Source of the DNA: Hyaloscypha bicolor E
Lineage: Eukaryota; Ascomycota; Leotiomycetes; Helotiales; Hyaloscyphaceae
Direction: 5' to 3'
Length of the DNA stretch: 64,000 nt
Assembly: GCF_002865645.1 (NCBI RefSeq)
Contig: NW_020194631.1
Span: forward strand, 868,001 to 932,000
Shown: piece by piece, positions 1 through 12,900 of the stretch
Layout of the letters: every line of letters begins with the position of its first letter
How positions within the stretch are numbered: position 1 is the stretch's first letter
Program-made: the position numbers and the translations under genes
Notes under the pieces: model-generated
The model's database searches: none
What the model was told of the DNA's origin: nothing
The model's input: only the letters and a program-made list of their open reading frames with translations

Positions 1-3000
1 GATCGCGACAGGAAAAAGGAACTGACAGAAAAAAAAAATATGGAATGATGCTGGGAAAAGCTCCGTACCGAAGCAACTCCGCATCACGGCTCCAGCTATC
101 CGTGAAGGGGAAATCTATGGTTGGTGAGATCTAAGACTTGACATGTCCCGACTCCCGTCCGCTCAGGAAAAAACGTCCACTTGAGGAATCTCGACGTCGT
201 TTGGAGCGCAAACGACTTTCACGCCCTCCACACCGCTCCGTAAGCACATGCATTCGTGAAATCTGACAGTCCAAGAGCACGCCAAGGTGTTGACACAAGC
301 CGTGTTGTTTCCCAACAGGGGCCGTCATTCCCTGGATATGGGTATATTACCGGCGCTCAGCCACGACACCTTTAACCAACATTAAAGGCCTTTCGATCGT
401 AAAGGGGGCGGGCCGCTCCTCCCACCTCACCGCAGTAAATGCCCGAAGACGGGGTACAGGCAAGAAAAGTCACATTCCCTACCCGCATCGCATGAATGGA
501 CTTCGTACACTTCGGACAAGGGATTGATGAGTCATATTCCCCGTTTGGCACTATCCTGATCCAGAAGGCGTGTCGTCGCATCTTAAGAGAATCGCAGAAA
601 ATAACCGAAAGGGGGGGGGAAGACACCACGAAACCTAACCTGCGAAGGAAAATCTGACATGTGTCAAGGGCTTAGCAGAGGCAAATATTGCTTTTTGCGC
701 GCCGAGCCATCAAATCAATCGGCGCGTGCCGAGTACGATCCCCTCGCCCTCGTTTATGCCTGCCGTTCCGTTTGAAGAAGAGAAAGGCAGAGTTGCAGGG
801 CGTGATGCACACACATCAAGCGAGTCGGCGAATCAGCGCGTTATCATCTGATCAAAAAACGTACCGAGTGATGCACTCCTGCGGTTTGAGATGCAATGCG
901 GTGTTTTGATGTGGTGATGTGTCTGTAGGGTAGACCGCATTCATCCAAGCCGCCGCCACAAAGCTTGGGGGTGATGTCGATAGGGGGTGCGATATAAATG
1001 CACACTTTCTGGAGCCAAAACACTTTTGACGTTGACTGCAGAGCACGGTGCCTTCGCCGAGTATGAGATCCTCGTCAAATTGGCAAGGCAAAATTGCCCC
1101 TACTCGGTAAGAACATTCGCTGCGTAAAAGGAATAATCGGTGACAGATCCAAGTTGGGCGAATCTTGCGATTACGTCGTGCCCGGTCTCTCACATCCACA
1201 GGGACGCTGCTGCATGCACAGAAGAGTCTCCGCAACGCCAGCCTTGCGCTCGGCCCATGGTGGTCAGCACTCTGAGCGAGCCTTTCACCCCTCGTTTTTC
1301 CCTTGACATCGGGTCATCAGCCCGATCTACTGGCGTCGTCTACATTCCTACCTCATGAGAGCATCGGTTACTTCGGAAATGATGATGCTGTTTTCCTTGG
1401 TGCTGCTGCACGCTGAGTCAAGATCTGGGCAGCCGTGCATCAAACCAGGTTATGGCCATGCCATCGCGGGGTCGGTTCGAAGAGGGGCTTCCCGAAGCTC
1501 CATTATTCTCAACAGCTTCAAGGAAATCTTGCAGCGGCGCCAGATGCAGTGGCAAGGGACACAGACCAGCTCCATAAATACATCCGCCAATGAGTAAGCA
1601 TGGCAGTGCGGCATCCGGACGAGTGCTTCAAGTGAAAGCTTTGGTGTCGCGTCGAACAAGTGTTGTATGCCTGTTTCCAGGTGTCGCTCGCTGCTGAAGG
1701 AATCAAGCGGTGTGCCACTCCCTTTCCGGAAGGAGCAGTCTCCCAACGAAGGGTCACAGCGTTTATGCCTCAAGGTCGGCGGGAATACGTCGGGCTGTCT
1801 AGCTGCGCTGGCGAATATCCGGTCAGCAGGCGGAGGCACTGCGCTGGTTAAATACTTCGATATAGCTGGCTATTGTCCCATATTCGCTGGGACAATGCTG
1901 TAGCCGGTGCACGCGAGGCACTCGGATACACTGGGGCTAGGCAGGCTGGCACACAGGAAGGCCGCAACAGCCAACGGAGACGAGACGATGGCGATTTTGC
2001 TGGTCGGCCCGCTGCAGGACGGTTTGCTTCCCAGCGCACCCCAGTCCCCTCCCCCTCCTCCCTCCTCCCTCCACCCCCCTCCCCCCTCCTCTCCCTCCCC
2101 TCCGCAGCCCGCGTGGTGATGCTCGCCAAGCCTTGATTTGCCTGCAGCCCCGCCGAGGCCCCGCGCCCAATCAGCCACGACCCTCGCCGTTGGGCGCCTC
2201 TCGCCATCGACGAACTGTGCGAGTCCTGCCCAGCTGAGCGCGCAAGGGATTCGCAGGGTTGTGGCCAGGATTGCCTGGGCAGTTGAGTCCAGCTGAATGG
2301 CTACTGGGAGAACTAACGACGGCGTTGGATTCGCTACGGCGCGATGGTTGGATGCCACATTCGCTGGCCACCGACACCCACTACTCCACCATCTCCACCA
2401 CTTCCCCCCCCCTGGTGCTGCGGGCGTGGAGCAGCGGGCCTTTGCGCGATGGGGACTGGCCAGCGAGCGCACCCGTGCCGACGTGCATGCGATGCTTGCA
2501 CAGATGCATGGTGGCCCTGTCTTCTCGTTCCGCACCGCTCTTGCGGGCGGGAATGCAGCAATGCAGCAGAGACCGGACTAGAGCAGTTACTCGCATGAGA
2601 TTTTGGTCTTGTGACTTCTGGAGCCACTCATGTCTGGTGGGCGGTGTGACGGCCAGGAGCGAATGGGGCGCCCACGATGTCGCTACCATCAAGACTCGCG
2701 CGGTTGTGGTCGCGTTGGGTGGGGTTTGCTTCCCGGGAAAGGGTGCCAGACGCAAGATGCGTTGTCTCTGTAAGCCCATGCTCAAGGGTGGTCGCACTGA
2801 GGACTTTAAATGTTGGAAAAAGGGGGCCTGTGGTTTGTCGAACCGAGGCCTGATCCAAGGGGCAGCATCCCGCGCGGAAGGAGAAGCTTATTAGCTTGCG
2901 CCATAGGGTCCCGACACTCTGTTCTGCAACTCCAGCCGCCAGATCAGCGCTCCTACGAGCTACTCCAGGGAAAATGCGAAGAGAAACGTACATAACATGC

Positions 3001-3899
3001 AGCTTGCTCAAAAGAAACACCTGTAGCATGTGCTTCATGTCCTTATGCGGCGTGTCGACCACTGACTGGAGTCCGTCTCTGTGGTGCTTGGGGTGTACAC
3101 GAGCCGGATCGCCGATCATCGTTTTAAGAAAAATTGACATTCGATCAATTTTCTGCTTTCTGTTCCTCATGTTCCTAAGCGCCTGCGCCGCCAACTTGGC
3201 AGCTCTTGTGAAGCATAGATGAGCACTCGGCTCCCTTCCCCTTATCCAGGTGCTCCTGGCGCTTCCAGCTTCTTAATTCGAGTCCAGTATCATATCTCAC
3301 AACTCCCTGAGACCCGACGTATTTCCTGCCGAGAGACTTCTTCCCTAGAACGAACAAGTGATAAAAAACAAAAAAGGGTTTTCCAACATTCCATTTCGTG
3401 TTCGATGTCTCAGAAGTGCCACTGGGGGCTGAATCTGATGGCGCTGAGACTCCCACGTCACTGGGAATGGGACTCGGTCAGACCCTTTCCGAGATTAGGG
3501 ATCTGGCAAGATGGAATATCTTAAGAACGAAGAACGAACAGTAGAACATGGCTAGATTGTTGAGCGGTTTCGGCCCGGCTGGTCATTCCTTTCGCCAAAT
3601 GCGGTTGCTTTTGACGTTAGCATCGAGACCCATGAACCAGGGTCAGGGTGATCGTCTCTCGGGTCGTGCCTTTGCCTCCGGTCTGCTGTGGAACGCTCGT
3701 TGATTTTAACCAGAGAAATTCGCACGCCCTTACCCCTCACCCCCCAAAACAGTGTAGCATGTTGATGATACCAGCTAGAATCCATCCAGGCAGTGCTGGC
3801 CCTTCTGACCAACTCTGTACGCAGAAGATAGCACTGTGTCGAATCAAGCGGTGTGTTGTCTCCGTTTGCTTCTCGAATGTTGGTGTTTCGTGTGACAAG
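1..3899. other. Gene-poor segment, no supported gene
   Basis: I see only short overlapping reading frames on both strands, with no recognisable domain and no splice chain that extends them. Composition is balanced, so this is not a RIP block. A C/T-rich tract (CCTCC-type runs) lies at about 2036-2110. A spliced or non-coding transcript cannot be excluded. Confidence 0.5.
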
Positions 3900-4774
3900 C
3901 TAGTTGGCTCCGCCCAGGTCGTCATGAGGGGAATAGCGACGGGATTCCCGCTCCTCCCGCCTGTGGTGATCCTTCGTTTGCTTCGGCAGCAGCCTCGTTT
4001 GGTCCTGGAGCTCGAGGAAGGGGTAAAATTGGTAGACGGCAGCCTCGCTGAGCATGTAATGGTATTGAAACAGAGACAGAAGGTAGTGGTTGACATGAGC
4101 AAGCTCATACGGAGCAATTCTTTGCAATGCAGCCCTGGAAGAAAACTGACCAGTTTCTGACACTAGATTTGTCGAGACAGTCTGGGCGAGTTTGCTGATG
4201 ACTGTATGAAATCATCCCACAGATATTGACTACAAGCTTGCCTGACTTTTGCTAGGTTCAATGCACTTATTCTCCCACTAATGCACCTGTCAGTGGGATC
4301 TAATATCTTCTGAGGGCCTCCGAATAGTCCGTGCCCCTCCCCCGGCGTTAGACTCGGTAGCTGTTTATCTTCATCATTTGAAGTTAGTCGAAGAAGGGTG
4401 TCCGCACTAGGATCAAAATCTGCACGCGCCTGTGCTTCTCCGCTCCCCGCGTCTTTTTTTGCACGAGGCGGAGCGGGCCTTTGGTCCAAAGGAGTGGCTT
4501 CTCGAGGAGGGTGATCAGAGTCAGCCACATGCCGCAGTACGGATGCGGGCAATATAACAATGCCCGTCGATAATGAAGCGGGCCTGATGGCTCCTGAAGG
4601 AATTGTGGAGAAGACATTGAGTGCTGTGCGTCTCATATGCACTTGATAGATTTCCATGCCATGATGCCAGACCAGGGAGAAGATGTGCGTGGACGGACCG
4701 TAGCGTGTCGTCCTTGCTTGTGAAGTGCAGCGTCCAAATTGCCCTGCCCTTAGCCGTTTGCCTGCTCTGAGCAT
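3900..4774 (-). CDS. Hypothetical protein, two-exon candidate
   Basis: I do not recognise this protein. Two abutting frames can be joined by removing a 44-nt intron at 4135-4178, which starts GTCTCG and ends TTCTTCCAG. Exon 1 ends in phase 2 at 4179 and exon 2 (3900-4134) continues in frame to a TAG. The downstream exon encodes a plausible folded stretch (IAPYELAHVNHYLLSLFQYH, then YHYMLSEAAVYQFYPFLEL), followed by a charged tail. The upstream exon is low in order, with a Pro/Lys-rich middle. I took the ATG at 4774; the frame stays open to 4843 but lacks another ATG, so an upstream exon is possible. The intron is short and its donor weak, so the model may be wrong. Confidence 0.33.
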
Positions 4775-5519
4775 CTGATGCCTGCTATAATAAGATGCCC
4801 TCCCTTGAGCGTCTTCATTCCATCCTGTAGGGGAGCCTAGCACGATTGTATTTGTGCTGATATTGAGTTATTAAAACCCGAGGCTCGCACTTCTGGACCT
4901 GTTGTTGCGCCTTTCTCGCCAGCACGGTTGGCCCCTTTCGATACGGCAACGAAAACCTCCTCCCGTCCGGCTACCACTGCCACCGTCATTCTTCGTCTTG
5001 CCGCGTCCGGAGGCGACGTTTACGTGCCGTGGTCTGCCGAGATCATTGTCACTGCTGGTAGCCTCCAGACACCGTTACTGAGCTCCGGAGTGACCGCGGA
5101 CGGCTAAATTGGGACGACTTCAGCTCTCCTTTCCCAGATCTAGCGAGTTGGAAGGCTGCGTTTGCTTGCCACCGATCGAGCCAGGGGGGGCGCAAGTTCG
5201 TCACTCCAGCGGGTGCAGAGCGGCATCCGCCTGGGCCCTGCACGCCGGGGTGCTGGAAAGACGCCTTGTCACAGAGTCATTGGCCCAAGCAGCGGCATCG
5301 CCAGGGATTGCTCGGGATCCCACAAGCCCGTCGATACCCAGGCGGTCCCAGGTGGTCCCAAGGTGGGTGCCAGGATCGCTGACTTGGGTCGGTGGAAGTG
5401 TGGTGGAAGGACAAGGGGGGGCGTGGAGAGTTGCAGGAGGGCAGCGGCAGGCCAGGACAGGGAGGTAGAGAAAGATTGGCGCCCAACAGCGCAAGAAGAG
5501 AAGCAGCAGAGCAACGAGG

Positions 5520-5545
5520 GCAGCGCAGCGCAGCGCAGCGCAGCG
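5520..5545. repeat. GCGCA pentamer microsatellite
   Basis: The unit GCGCA (or CAGCG) repeats about five times in tandem. It is the first of a run of simple repeats in the leader tract. Confidence 0.75.
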
Positions 5546-5572
5546 GACCGCCAAAAAGAGACGAAGGCTCAC

Positions 5573-5700
5573 ACGCTCAAGCTCACGCTCACGCCCACGC
5601 CCATGCCCACGCTCATGCTCACATTCGGCCTCACGCACTCACGCACTCTCGACCTCATATCATACTTTCGCTCACGCTCACGCTCACGCTCACGCTCTCC
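5573..5700. repeat. CGCTCA hexamer microsatellite
   Basis: An array of imperfect CGCTCA and CGCCCA hexamers starts at 5573. It ends in a purer block of four to five CGCTCA units at about 5668-5697. Confidence 0.8.
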
Positions 5701-5746
5701 CCTCCAATTACCCCCCAATTGCTAGTTGCAGCCCGTCCACCAAGCA

Positions 5747-5875
5747 ACCACAACCACCACCACCACCACCAACCACCAACCACCAGCATCCCCAGCATCC
5801 CCAGGACATACCACGCTCTTCCCCTGCCCAAATAGACGACGGCCCCGCCATCGCCATCGCCATCGCCATCGCCTT
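5747..5875. repeat. CAC and CGCCAT microsatellites
   Basis: A (CAC)n-type run at about 5750-5790 is followed by about five CGCCAT hexamers at 5845-5875. Both are direct simple repeats. Confidence 0.75.
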
Positions 5876-5997
5876 TCGCCATCCCACCCATCTCATCGAC
5901 AGCGCGTGTGGAACTCGCTGCTCGATCGCTGCTTCTGCGCTCTCATTGATCAGTCGGAGCAACGACGTCAGCGGGAGATTCGCCGGCGCAGGTCTCC

Positions 5998-6160
5998 CGT
6001 CCCAGAAGTCCCAGAAGTCCCAGAGTCCCAGAGTCCCAGCAGACGAGCCGAGAGTCGCATTGGATACGCCGAAAATAAAACTTCGTTAACAGGACTTGCT
6101 CGGGAATATTTTTCTCATCTCATATCACATCACAGCACCGCACCGCACCGCACCGCACGT
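5998..6160. repeat. TCCCAGAAG and CACCG short tandem repeats
   Basis: GTCCCAGAA and GTCCCAGA units repeat about five times at 5999-6041. CACCG pentamers repeat about four times near 6136-6158. Slippage-prone polymorphism would be expected between strains. Confidence 0.7.
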
Positions 6161-8202
6161 CGCATCACGTCGCATTTTATCCTGCCTCGTCCGCGCACCT
6201 CAATTCTCTCCATTTCGACCTTTACTGCTGCTTGCTTGCTTGCACGCACCCTCGCCGATACCGAGGTCTTTTACTACATACACATCCAACGTTAACACGG
6301 CTCGCTGCGGCATCCGCCCTCCAGCCCGCACTGGACCACGGTACGCAGAAGACGCCCCTCCTTTCCTCCCTCCCTCCCTTCCCCACTACTACCCTTCCTT
6401 CCTTCCTCCCTCCCTCCCTCTCTTCACGCTCTCTCCTTCGCGCTGCGCTTTCCTTCATACTCTGTCCAGTGGCGCACTGTCTGGCACCTGCGACAAGACA
6501 CCACCCGCCCCCCGCCAGCTCGCAGTCAGTCATTACACGGCTGTCTTGTGCCACGTTCCTCGAGACCGAGGCTGACGCTGAGAAACAAGGCGTAGAAGGT
6601 TGCTGAAGAATACATAGAAGGCGCAGAGGACAGGGAACGCCCACCACCACCCTGTGTGATCTCCCTGACACCGAGTTTCGGACCCCTCCCTCACTTCGCC
6701 ATCCCGCAAATTTCTCCCCTCCCCAAAAGGCTACGTCGACCTCACTTCTTCCACCTTCAATATTTCCTCCTTCACGATCGTCACCACCCATCTTCACCCC
6801 TCGCGCAGACCCATCGAATCATCGTGTCGTCGTCGCTTCGCGGTCGACTATTCGGCGCCTGGTCCACTTCAAAAAAAGCGCCTCGCATCGTGCCGCGTCT
6901 CTGCTGCATCACCTGCAGCTCGCCTCGTCTGGCCGCAGGAAAGCGACCGTCTCTGTTAAGACTTGCATAGGTCCCAAACTTTGAGAACAACCGCGCATCG
7001 CACATTGCCGGTTCCGGCCATCCTGTCAATCTGCAACCCACATTCCCCTTTTCCACTTTCCGACGCGCACAATTTTCCTGTTAGGAGTCACTGAGTCGGT
7101 CAGCACTATTGAGTGATCAAGTTGGCGCATTGAGTTGTTCTGTGGTCGAGAAGAGTGCGCGACCTCTTTCTGAGCTCGGAATTTTCCTTCAAGGCTTGTG
7201 ATCCGGAGAAAAGCGAAAATCCCGGTTTCTCGTGGGGTCAAGGAGCAGGCATACCACATTAAAACGTCCCCGCAAGGTCTGGACAGGTCGAGGTCATTGG
7301 ACATTGTGCTTTCTTCAAACCCGCTGCCCTTAACGGAAGCCGTGAACACTTGAACTGCCCATCCATCTTGTTTCTGGTCCAAGAGCCGAAATTTTCGGGA
7401 TCGTAGAAGTGGCTGTGAGCTTGCCATTCGTCATTCTTGCCCACAAACCCCACTAGAAATCCCTCGAGGAGCCAGAGAGGGGAAGCGCGGTTCGACAGTC
7501 TAGCTGAAGTCCCGCAGAGTCAGAGGTACGTGAACACGGACACGAAAATTCCGGCTTGTTACTCAAAGAGTGGTTTGAGTGGTGGCCAGACCTCCAGATT
7601 GTTCGCCCACCAAAGTCTATATTCTGACATTTGTGTACAGTTGTAGAATACCTCTATCTTCAGCGTCGCCCTACTGCGAGCCACAATTTAAGAGGAGCAA
7701 GAACACTCAGTGCGTCAATTGGACCCTCGATTGCAGGAACCTCACTTGTCCAGAGCCTTAACTGCGGTTTCGCGGGAAGGTACGCTGCGGCCCTTTCGTG
7801 GAGACTTAAAATCTAGACCGGAAGGCGGACTGGAGACCATTGACTATTCCAAGAAAGTCCCACCACCAATTGGAACATTCAGAATATCCTGACGGATCGC
7901 GATCCGAATCGAGAGTCGGTCGTTCAGTACTAGGGCAAGACTAAGATCGCCGGACCATCCCCCATCACAGGACTTACTCTACTCACCCGTACGTACCCGT
8001 GTCTTACATATTACTTGAGGGGTCGCCGAACGCCACATTCTACCCATTCCCTCTCGTACATTACCAGCGGGCCTGTCTTCAATTCTAACATCTGCGACCA
8101 GTCACTCTTTCCAAATCTCATTAGTCAGGGGGGATATTGGGACAATCAGGCTTACAGAGCCGTCGTCGATAATCTCTCTCGTTCATCTTAAAAATCGTCA
8201 CC

Positions 8203-8298
8203 GTAAGCCCACTCCAATGCTCGGCTCTGTCCAGGAACATTCCAGCTCTTATTCAGTGTTTCACGGCATCTGGGACATCCAATACTAATTTCGCGCAG
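8203..8298 (+). other. Probable 5' UTR intron of the Zn2Cys6 gene
   Basis: The donor GTAAGC at 8203 and the acceptor CGCGCAG ending at 8298 bound a 96-nt intron. A near-perfect TACTAAT branch point lies about 10 nt before the acceptor. The regulator's first ATG (8320) is 21 nt downstream, so the intron sits in the leader. Confidence 0.6.
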
Positions 8299-8319
8299 GT
8301 GGCGATCTATTCTTTAGAC

Positions 8320-9560
8320 ATGTCATATCAGGATCAGAGTGGTGGTTATCCACCGCCACGCGACCAACCTGAATCCCAGTACCCTCCTCCTCCGGGCGAA
8401 GAAGACGATAGGGCTAGGGCATACCATCAGCGAGTTCCTTCTAATAGTGTCACTCTCCCATCAATCTCTCCTTACGATCCTCAATACGCTCAACAAAATG
8501 GATACCCTCCCGACCCGCGAGCATACCAACAAGATCCGTACAGAGCTCCACCGGGACCTTACAGAGACGACCGAGCCTACCAGCAAGATTATGGCAGAGG
8601 CGGGCCACAACATATGGCTTTCAGCCAGTCAGCACCCAGACAAAGAACAGCAATTGCATGCAGATATTGCAGAAGACGCAAGGTAAGCGATCCATCGCGA
8701 TGTGATGCATGTGTATTGAGCACATCACAAAACGTTTCTCCCTCAATTGTTCCACATGGATATCGTACTTTTGATTTTGAGCGCATGACAAGCCGTCTCT
8801 TCTTCTCCGAAGTACACACTGTACCTAACACATTCTGTAGATTCGCTGCTCAGGATTCGATCAAAATCCAGAAGGACGTTGTTCCAACTGCCAACGATTC
8901 CAACAAGAGTGTATCTTCACTCCCGTTTCGTCCCAAGCTCAGGCTTTCGTCCCAGCTCATGCCGTCTATCCTGGCATGCGAAATATGGGTGTCGGCCCAG
9001 ATGGTCGTCCTCGTCCGATGATGTATCCCCAAACCCAACTGTATGGAGCGCACGGCCAACCTTTGGGTCCTCCAATCAATCAGCAAGGCTCCCCATACGA
9101 CTACCCTGCACCTTCTCCTACCGGATCCTACAGCTCGTTTTCTGAGGACCGCGGCTCAGCACCTCCGGCACAAGATCAATCTCGGAAACGACCCCAACAA
9201 GACCCTCATACTTCTATTCTTCCCCCGCCGATGCCAGGTCAGCCAACGTACTCGCGAACTGACAACCCCCGCCGCCCAGCCGTGGAAGATGACCTTCGCC
9301 TGCCACCCGTCACGCCAACTGGCGCTTCGACTTCAGCAGCGAATTACTCGCCTGGCTCTTCAACATCCTCACAGTCAAACCTACAACCTCCCCAACAAAG
9401 CGGCTTACCTTCAATGTCTCGTACCCCCCCGCCCCGTTCAAGTCCTGGCGGCGAAGGAAGCAGATCAGACCCGATGAGTCTCGGCAATATAATGGAACGC
9501 AGACCCGATACCGAGATTGACCGGAGCATGCTTGGTAGATTGGACCGGAAGGGTCAGTAA
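8320..9560 (+). CDS. Zn(II)2Cys6 transcription factor
   Basis: Predicted nuclear DNA-binding regulator of 360 aa in two exons, 8320-8682 and 8841-9560. The intron (158 nt, GTAAGC to CTGTAG) splits the zinc cluster exactly between Lys121 and Ile122. The joined cluster has C-x2-C-x6-C-x10-C-x2-C-x6-C spacing (CRYCRRRK, then IRCSGF, then RCSNCQRFQQEC), as expected for a binuclear Zn cluster binding two zinc ions. It is followed by FTPVSSQAQAFVPAH. Residues 1-110 are Pro/Gln/Tyr-rich and the C-terminal 200 residues are Pro/Ser-rich and disordered. No fungal-specific middle homology region is visible, so the protein is short for the class. I chose ATG 8320 because it follows an acceptor site and opens the frame. 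The target pathway is unknown. Confidence 0.9.
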
Positions 9561-9590
9561 TACCCTCTGGGCGACCTATCTTCCAGCTCC

Positions 9591-9920
9591 TTGAACCAGA
9601 CTGGTTCGGAACATACGTTATCGGAAGAAGAGTTTCGGGCTTGGACACTCCCTGGTCCGCCTCCCTCACTTTCCAGAGCGGGGAGGAACATTGTTGGTAA
9701 TTTTTTTACGCGTATCGATCGATCTGGAAGAATTGTCAAAACGAAGCGGGACATTGAAAGAGAACGAAGAGGCCTGGTACAATTAGACTCCGAATCGCTC
9801 ACCTTTGAAAATCTGGATTCGGTCGAACTCAATCGTCGCAATATCAAGGAAGCTGTCGACAATGTCCGTGCCGAGGAGGCAGAATCAAAATTCGCACGCA
9901 CCTCGCAAAAATTTCAATGA
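9591..9920 (+). CDS. Small downstream ORF, doubtful
   Basis: A 109-codon frame starts 30 nt after the Zn2Cys6 stop. Its second half is charged and helical in character (LDSESLTFENLDSVELNRRN and on), which is better than most chance frames here. It may equally be the regulator's 3' UTR. There is no family match by eye, no separate promoter that I can see, and no splice evidence. Confidence 0.2.
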   Translation: MNQTGSEHTLSEEEFRAWTLPGPPPSLSRAGRNIVGNFFTRIDRSGRIVKTKRDIERERRGLVQLDSESLTFENLDSVELNRRNIKEAVDNVRAEEAESKFARTSQKFQ

Positions 9921-12900
9921 CCCGCTTCGCTTTCGTACAATGAGCATCAGCTGGCTGGTTCTCCTGTTTCTTTCATGTCGTCGTTGATTGTACCGCGCTG
10001 GTTTGAACATTCATCACATTCACTTTTGCTTTTGCTTCGCTTTGCGCCGAGAGAAGCCCTTCGGTTCCGTATTCTGGAAGAAGGGAACTAAAATTTCCAG
10101 CTGGTTGGATTCAACGGGAATGAATCGGCAAAGGATTGAAAGGATGGAATGGGAAGGAAAGGTCTGGCAGGCTGGAGTAAAAAGAACTAGATAGGTCATG
10201 CCTCACGGCACAAACGGGTGTTTTGGGGGAGTTTTTTGGTTTGCTTGAGCTTTTTATAATATCTTTCTTCTCTTGCGAGTGATTGATTGCGCGTTTCTCT
10301 TTTGTGTCGGTTGATTTGAGTGCTGGATGGCTTTTTTGCTGGGTTGATGGGGGTGGGGAACACTCGCAGGGGAGGGGAAGGGAAGGGAATGCGTGTGTGA
10401 ATAAGATACGTAGTGACAGTGTTATTTGCGAGAGAATCGATGCTCTTGCTAAAATATCAGGTGCTCTGGTAAATTGGTGAATGTTCGGGCTTTGAAAGGA
10501 CCTGTGCCGCTCTTCTTTCTCCCCTCCTTTGCTGAATCGGGAAAGTTCCCTCCTTCCCTTTTTGCCTTCGTCAAACCAACCTCGACTGAACTGAAGCCAT
10601 GTGGTAGAAGGAAGGCATTCAACCCCCCTGTCTCCCACGCCCCAGTTTACTTGATTGTGGCCGCTTGTCCGCAGAGAGACAGAAACAGGGCGTGGAGGGA
10701 AGAGCACAGCGGCTCTTGTAGCGTTACCCACACTCGTGGCGGAAGACGAGGCAGGCTTCCATGTTCAGGTATGAAGGCCTGCCTACCAGCTCCAACGGCT
10801 TGCTTGTGATGTGAACTGGAGGGTGGGAATGACGTTTGTTGAAAGAGCGACAGCGAAAAAAGTTTCATCTGGATTTCTGGCCCGGGAGTTGTACAACTTC
10901 GCTTTTTTCTTTCACTAATCCGGAGACCCCCTTCTCTCAGGGATCGCGGGCTACGTAACCGGCATGCGAACCTCTGGCTGTCCGAATCTGCGCCTTCTTC
11001 TGCTACGTACTGAGGCACTCTGATGTACTGAGTGGGGAGGAATCCTTGCTGTGGAGTTGAGCGCTTTTGTAGGCTGCATTCTTTCGGGGAGAAAGGATTC
11101 TGCGGCGGGGCTGGTGATTTCTCGGTACGATGCTTGCTTGCTTGGTTTGGGGAAGTTCTGGTTCCCATGCGCTGTTCATGACTTGCTCAAGGCAACTCTG
11201 CAATTCTGGAAAGAGATGACGGGAGGGGGTATATAACATCCCCTACCTTCATTTCTGCCCCACTACACAGCGAGAAAAGAATGAGAACCAAGTTGGAGAA
11301 ACCCAGCCAGTTGGATGGTGGGCTTTATTCATAGCATGCTGCACAGTTTCAGGGTCGGGGAAGCGGGGTGAGAATACTTGCGTTGGATTGCTTGAATGTT
11401 CGGGATTTGAGCACTTATCACTTGGACGGTCATGAGAGATGACAACAGCGGTTTTTATTTTATTTTACCTGACGTGCAGCCCGGATTGAGTGACAGCAAC
11501 CGCACCTCAAATCCCGTGTCCCCTTTACCCACCTGGTCGTGAAGAGCATACGCTCAGCAGCTACAGGCACCAAAGCTCGGCCAGACCTCGCGCTCAAACT
11601 TCGCTGTACATGTCCATCCTGGCCTATCTCACGACCAGGGCTTCGACGTCGTGCACCTAGTTACAGGTTCACAAAGAGGATGGTCTGGCTTGTATATCTT
11701 GCCCGAGGCTCGCGGAAGGCTTTCCTTGGGAAAGGAACTGAGGATCGCGAGCTGTCAGCTAGGAAGGTGTTGGATGAGGGGCTGCGAGAGAACTTGCCTT
11801 TGATCTCCTGCGCGAGCATGAGAATCACACTGCTCATTTGTATAAAAGTGGATGCTTCCCGCAAGATACGTTTCTTGACCGTGCGTGTTGTTACCAACCT
11901 CTATCAACGAAAACATGCTCTTGGGCATGTTGACCGTTGGCCCTTTCTTTCGCAGCTTGGTTCACGATACTTGCTCCTTGCCAACGATAAATGGATGGTA
12001 GTTGCGGACATGAGTAACTCTAGAGTTTAGGGATATGGAGTCGACAAGTTGCTTAGATGGAGGCGGGAATGACTGTAATTGCGGAGGTGTCGGCGCAACA
12101 ATCGGGACGAAGTTTCGTTCCGTCTGGGCTGAGGTTGTCGACAGCACAAACGACTGACCTGAAAAATTTAGCACAGCTTGCTTCTGCCTCTAAAAAGTAT
12201 CTCGTGCCAGCTTTGGCCATACCTCATCTCCTGCTCGCTGGATCTCACAACATCGCACTCGTTCAACTACTTCGAGGAGAAGACCGGATAGTCTGAGACT
12301 AGGTTCCACGCATCCCACAACGCCCGCGATCGCATTTCCGAGGAGGGAAAGAGGTCTGTTATACCTTGCTTGCGTTACTCTCTCTAATAACGGAACTGGC
12401 GATTCTCCGTCCCAAGTTGGGAAAGTTTCCATTCCCGCCTTTGCGTGCTGTTGTTAATTTGATCGAGCTGGCCTTGCCATGCGGAAAGACGTGACGAGGA
12501 GATGTACTTAAGAGCTCTAACTTAGCTTCTGCACTTCCACAGATTGAAATCAAAGATTCCTCCAAGGTGAAGGGAGTGCGGATGCAGATTGGACGGCGTT
12601 GTGGCATGGTGCAGAGTTGCATAGTTAGGGGGCGAGGAAGCGGATGGTTGGGCTCGATGCCTCGAGTCCAGCGGGGAAGGGCGGGCCGCGTGTTTGAGCA
12701 GTGCTGAGCTGGCAGGGGGATGACAGTGATGGGAATGTTGACAACCAAAACCCCATTCCAAGATTCGTATGGCCTCCCTCCTGTTCGTAGGAATGTGGGG
12801 CCCAACAATTCCTCCCGTCAGCACAGCAGTGGGAGATGAACTCGTTGTCACAATTGAATCCCTCTGTCCAACTTTCCCAATCTAAATAGAGCAAAAGTTC

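Larger units (their letters stand above)
4860..8202. promoter_or_regulatory. Microsatellite-rich leader or promoter tract
   Basis: About 3.3 kb upstream of the Zn2Cys6 gene lack a convincing coding frame. Long frames here translate simple repeats and are not credible. The tract holds many short tandem repeats and pyrimidine-rich runs, and from about 6100 it reads like CT-rich fungal promoter or 5' UTR sequence. A GTAAGC donor at 8203 begins a probable 5' UTR intron, so the leader transcribed with the regulator extends at least to just upstream of 8203. Regulation by this tract is inference. Confidence 0.4.

Noticed and set aside
852..2627. Overlapping frames of 60-220 codons on both strands
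   Set aside because: No domain, biased composition (Arg, Pro and Gly from C/G-rich DNA), and strands compete equally. No splice pattern favours one.
5162..6797. Several frames over 140 codons in the microsatellite tract
   Set aside because: They translate simple repeats (His-, Arg- or Ser-rich runs) and overlap on both strands.
9310..9901. Minus-strand frames opposite the Zn2Cys6 gene's second exon and 3' flank
   Set aside because: Shadows of the coding strand without their own domain.
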